Assembly: GCF_000003815.2 (NCBI RefSeq) | Contig: NC_049982.1 | Span: 30,052,875 to 30,113,112, forward strand | DNA: 60,238 bases | Origin: Branchiostoma floridae | Taxonomy: Eukaryota; Chordata; Leptocardii; Amphioxiformes; Branchiostomatidae | Reading direction: 5' to 3' | Shown here: positions 59,440-60,238 of the stretch, piece by piece | How the letters are laid out: every line of letters begins with the position of its first letter | Numbering within the stretch: the first letter of the stretch is position 1 | The notes under the pieces: generated by a model | The model's input: only the letters and a program-made list of their open reading frames with translations | Databases searched by the model: none | What the model was told of the DNA's origin: nothing | Program-made: the position numbers and the translations under genes

Positions 59440-60238
59440 AATTGTCCCTTGTTCTGAAAACACCATCCCTGTCCCTGGTACTGAAAACACCATCACTGTC
59501 CCTGGTACTGAAAACACCATCCCTGTCTCTGGTGCTGAAAACACCATCCCTGTCCCTGGTACTAAAAACACCATCCCTGTCCCTGGTGCTGAAAACACTA
59601 TCCCTGTCCCTGGTACTGAAAACACCATCCTTGTCCCTTTTGCTGAAAACACTATCCCTGTCCCTGAAAACAACATCCCTGTCCCTGGTGCTGAAAACAC
59701 CCTCCCTGTCCCTGGTACTGAAAACACCATCCTTGTCCCTGGTGCTGAAAACACTATCCCTGTCCCTGGTACTGAAAACACCATCCTTGTCCCTTTTGCT
59801 GAAAACACTATCCCTGTCCCTGAAAACACCATCCCTGTCCCTGGTGCTGAAAACACTATCCCTGTCCCTGGTACTGAAAACACCATCCTTGTCCCTTTTG
59901 CTGAAAACACTATCCCTGTCCCTGAAAACAACATCCCTGTCCCTGGTGCTGAAAACACCATCCCTGTCCTTGGTGCTGAAAACACCATCCCTGTCCCTAA
60001 AGCTGAAAACACCATCTCTATCCCTAATACCAAAAAAACTCATCCCTGTCCCTGGTGCTGTAAACACAACCCCTGTCCCTAAAACCGAAAAAACCCATCC
60101 CTGTCCCTGGTGCTGAAAACACCATTCCTGTCCCTTATACCGAAAAAACCTATCCCTGTCACTGGTACTGAACACACCATCCCTGTCCCTGGTGCTGAAA
60201 ACACCACCCCTGTCCCTAGTGCTGAACACAACATCCCG
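59440..60238. repeat. 27-bp minisatellite in a REV1 intron, running off the window
   Basis: The unit CCCTGTCCCTGGTACTGAAA plus ACACCAT repeats nearly 30 times, with shortened units lacking GGTACTG. An approximately 96-156 bp higher-order pattern (ATCCTTGTCCCTTTTGCTGA) recurs near 59630, 59785 and 59885. Because 27 is divisible by 3, four long overlapping ORFs appear on both strands; none has other coding signals. Confidence 0.95.

Noticed and set aside
59380-60229. Four overlapping ORFs of 217-267 codons
   Set aside because: Created by the 27-bp minisatellite, present in several frames at once, and located in a REV1 intron.

Overview
The window looks like invertebrate-chordate (amphioxus-type) genomic DNA. 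All recognisable genes are animal genes with GT-AG introns or large single-exon receptor ORFs. The rest is packed with small inverted-repeat elements (MITEs), minisatellites, microsatellites and transposon remnants. The species assignment is inference; the sequence proves only a metazoan, most likely a deuterostome. A run of N at 27165-27581 is an assembly gap.

Positions 1-1821 hold an unassigned ORF end and GC-palindrome-rich tandem repeats. Positions 1822-34665 are a direct segmental duplication: unit A is 1822-16991 and unit B is 17104-34665. Each unit carries (i) a two-exon minus-strand gene for a PGAP4/TMEM246-like glycosyltransferase (2525-4627 and 18029-20295), and (ii) a single-exon plus-strand gene for a leucine-rich-repeat (LRR) type I membrane protein. 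That protein's predicted cytoplasmic tail is built of 12-17 tandem tyrosine-containing repeats (8502-12362 and 23294-26758). About 4 kb of nearly identical apparently non-coding DNA follows. Unit B is longer mainly because a CACTA-like element of about 3.4 kb sits just downstream of its LRR gene; unit A preserves the empty site.

The right part holds three more genes: an ABHD6-like alpha/beta hydrolase (plus strand, seven exons, 36401-40722) that seems to lack its last exon; a type II membrane protein with an acidic repetitive tail, a calcium-binding-type EGF module and a C-type lectin domain (plus strand, 44922-51416); and the 3' half of REV1, the translesion-synthesis scaffold polymerase (minus strand, 52614-59365 and continuing beyond the window). 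The REV1 part has three ubiquitin-binding motifs and ends in the conserved C-terminal domain. Introns and spacers contain identifiable mariner-, piggyBac- and hAT-like non-autonomous elements.

The most notable system is the duplicated LRR receptor. Its ectodomain is nearly identical between copies, while its tail of Y-x-x-[CW]-[DE]-I repeats differs in number and includes a fresh 330-bp higher-order duplication. Nearer the membrane are Y-[SW]-E-I and YVNV sites that resemble SH2 docking sites. I know of no named family with this architecture. A cell-surface recognition or signalling role is inference.
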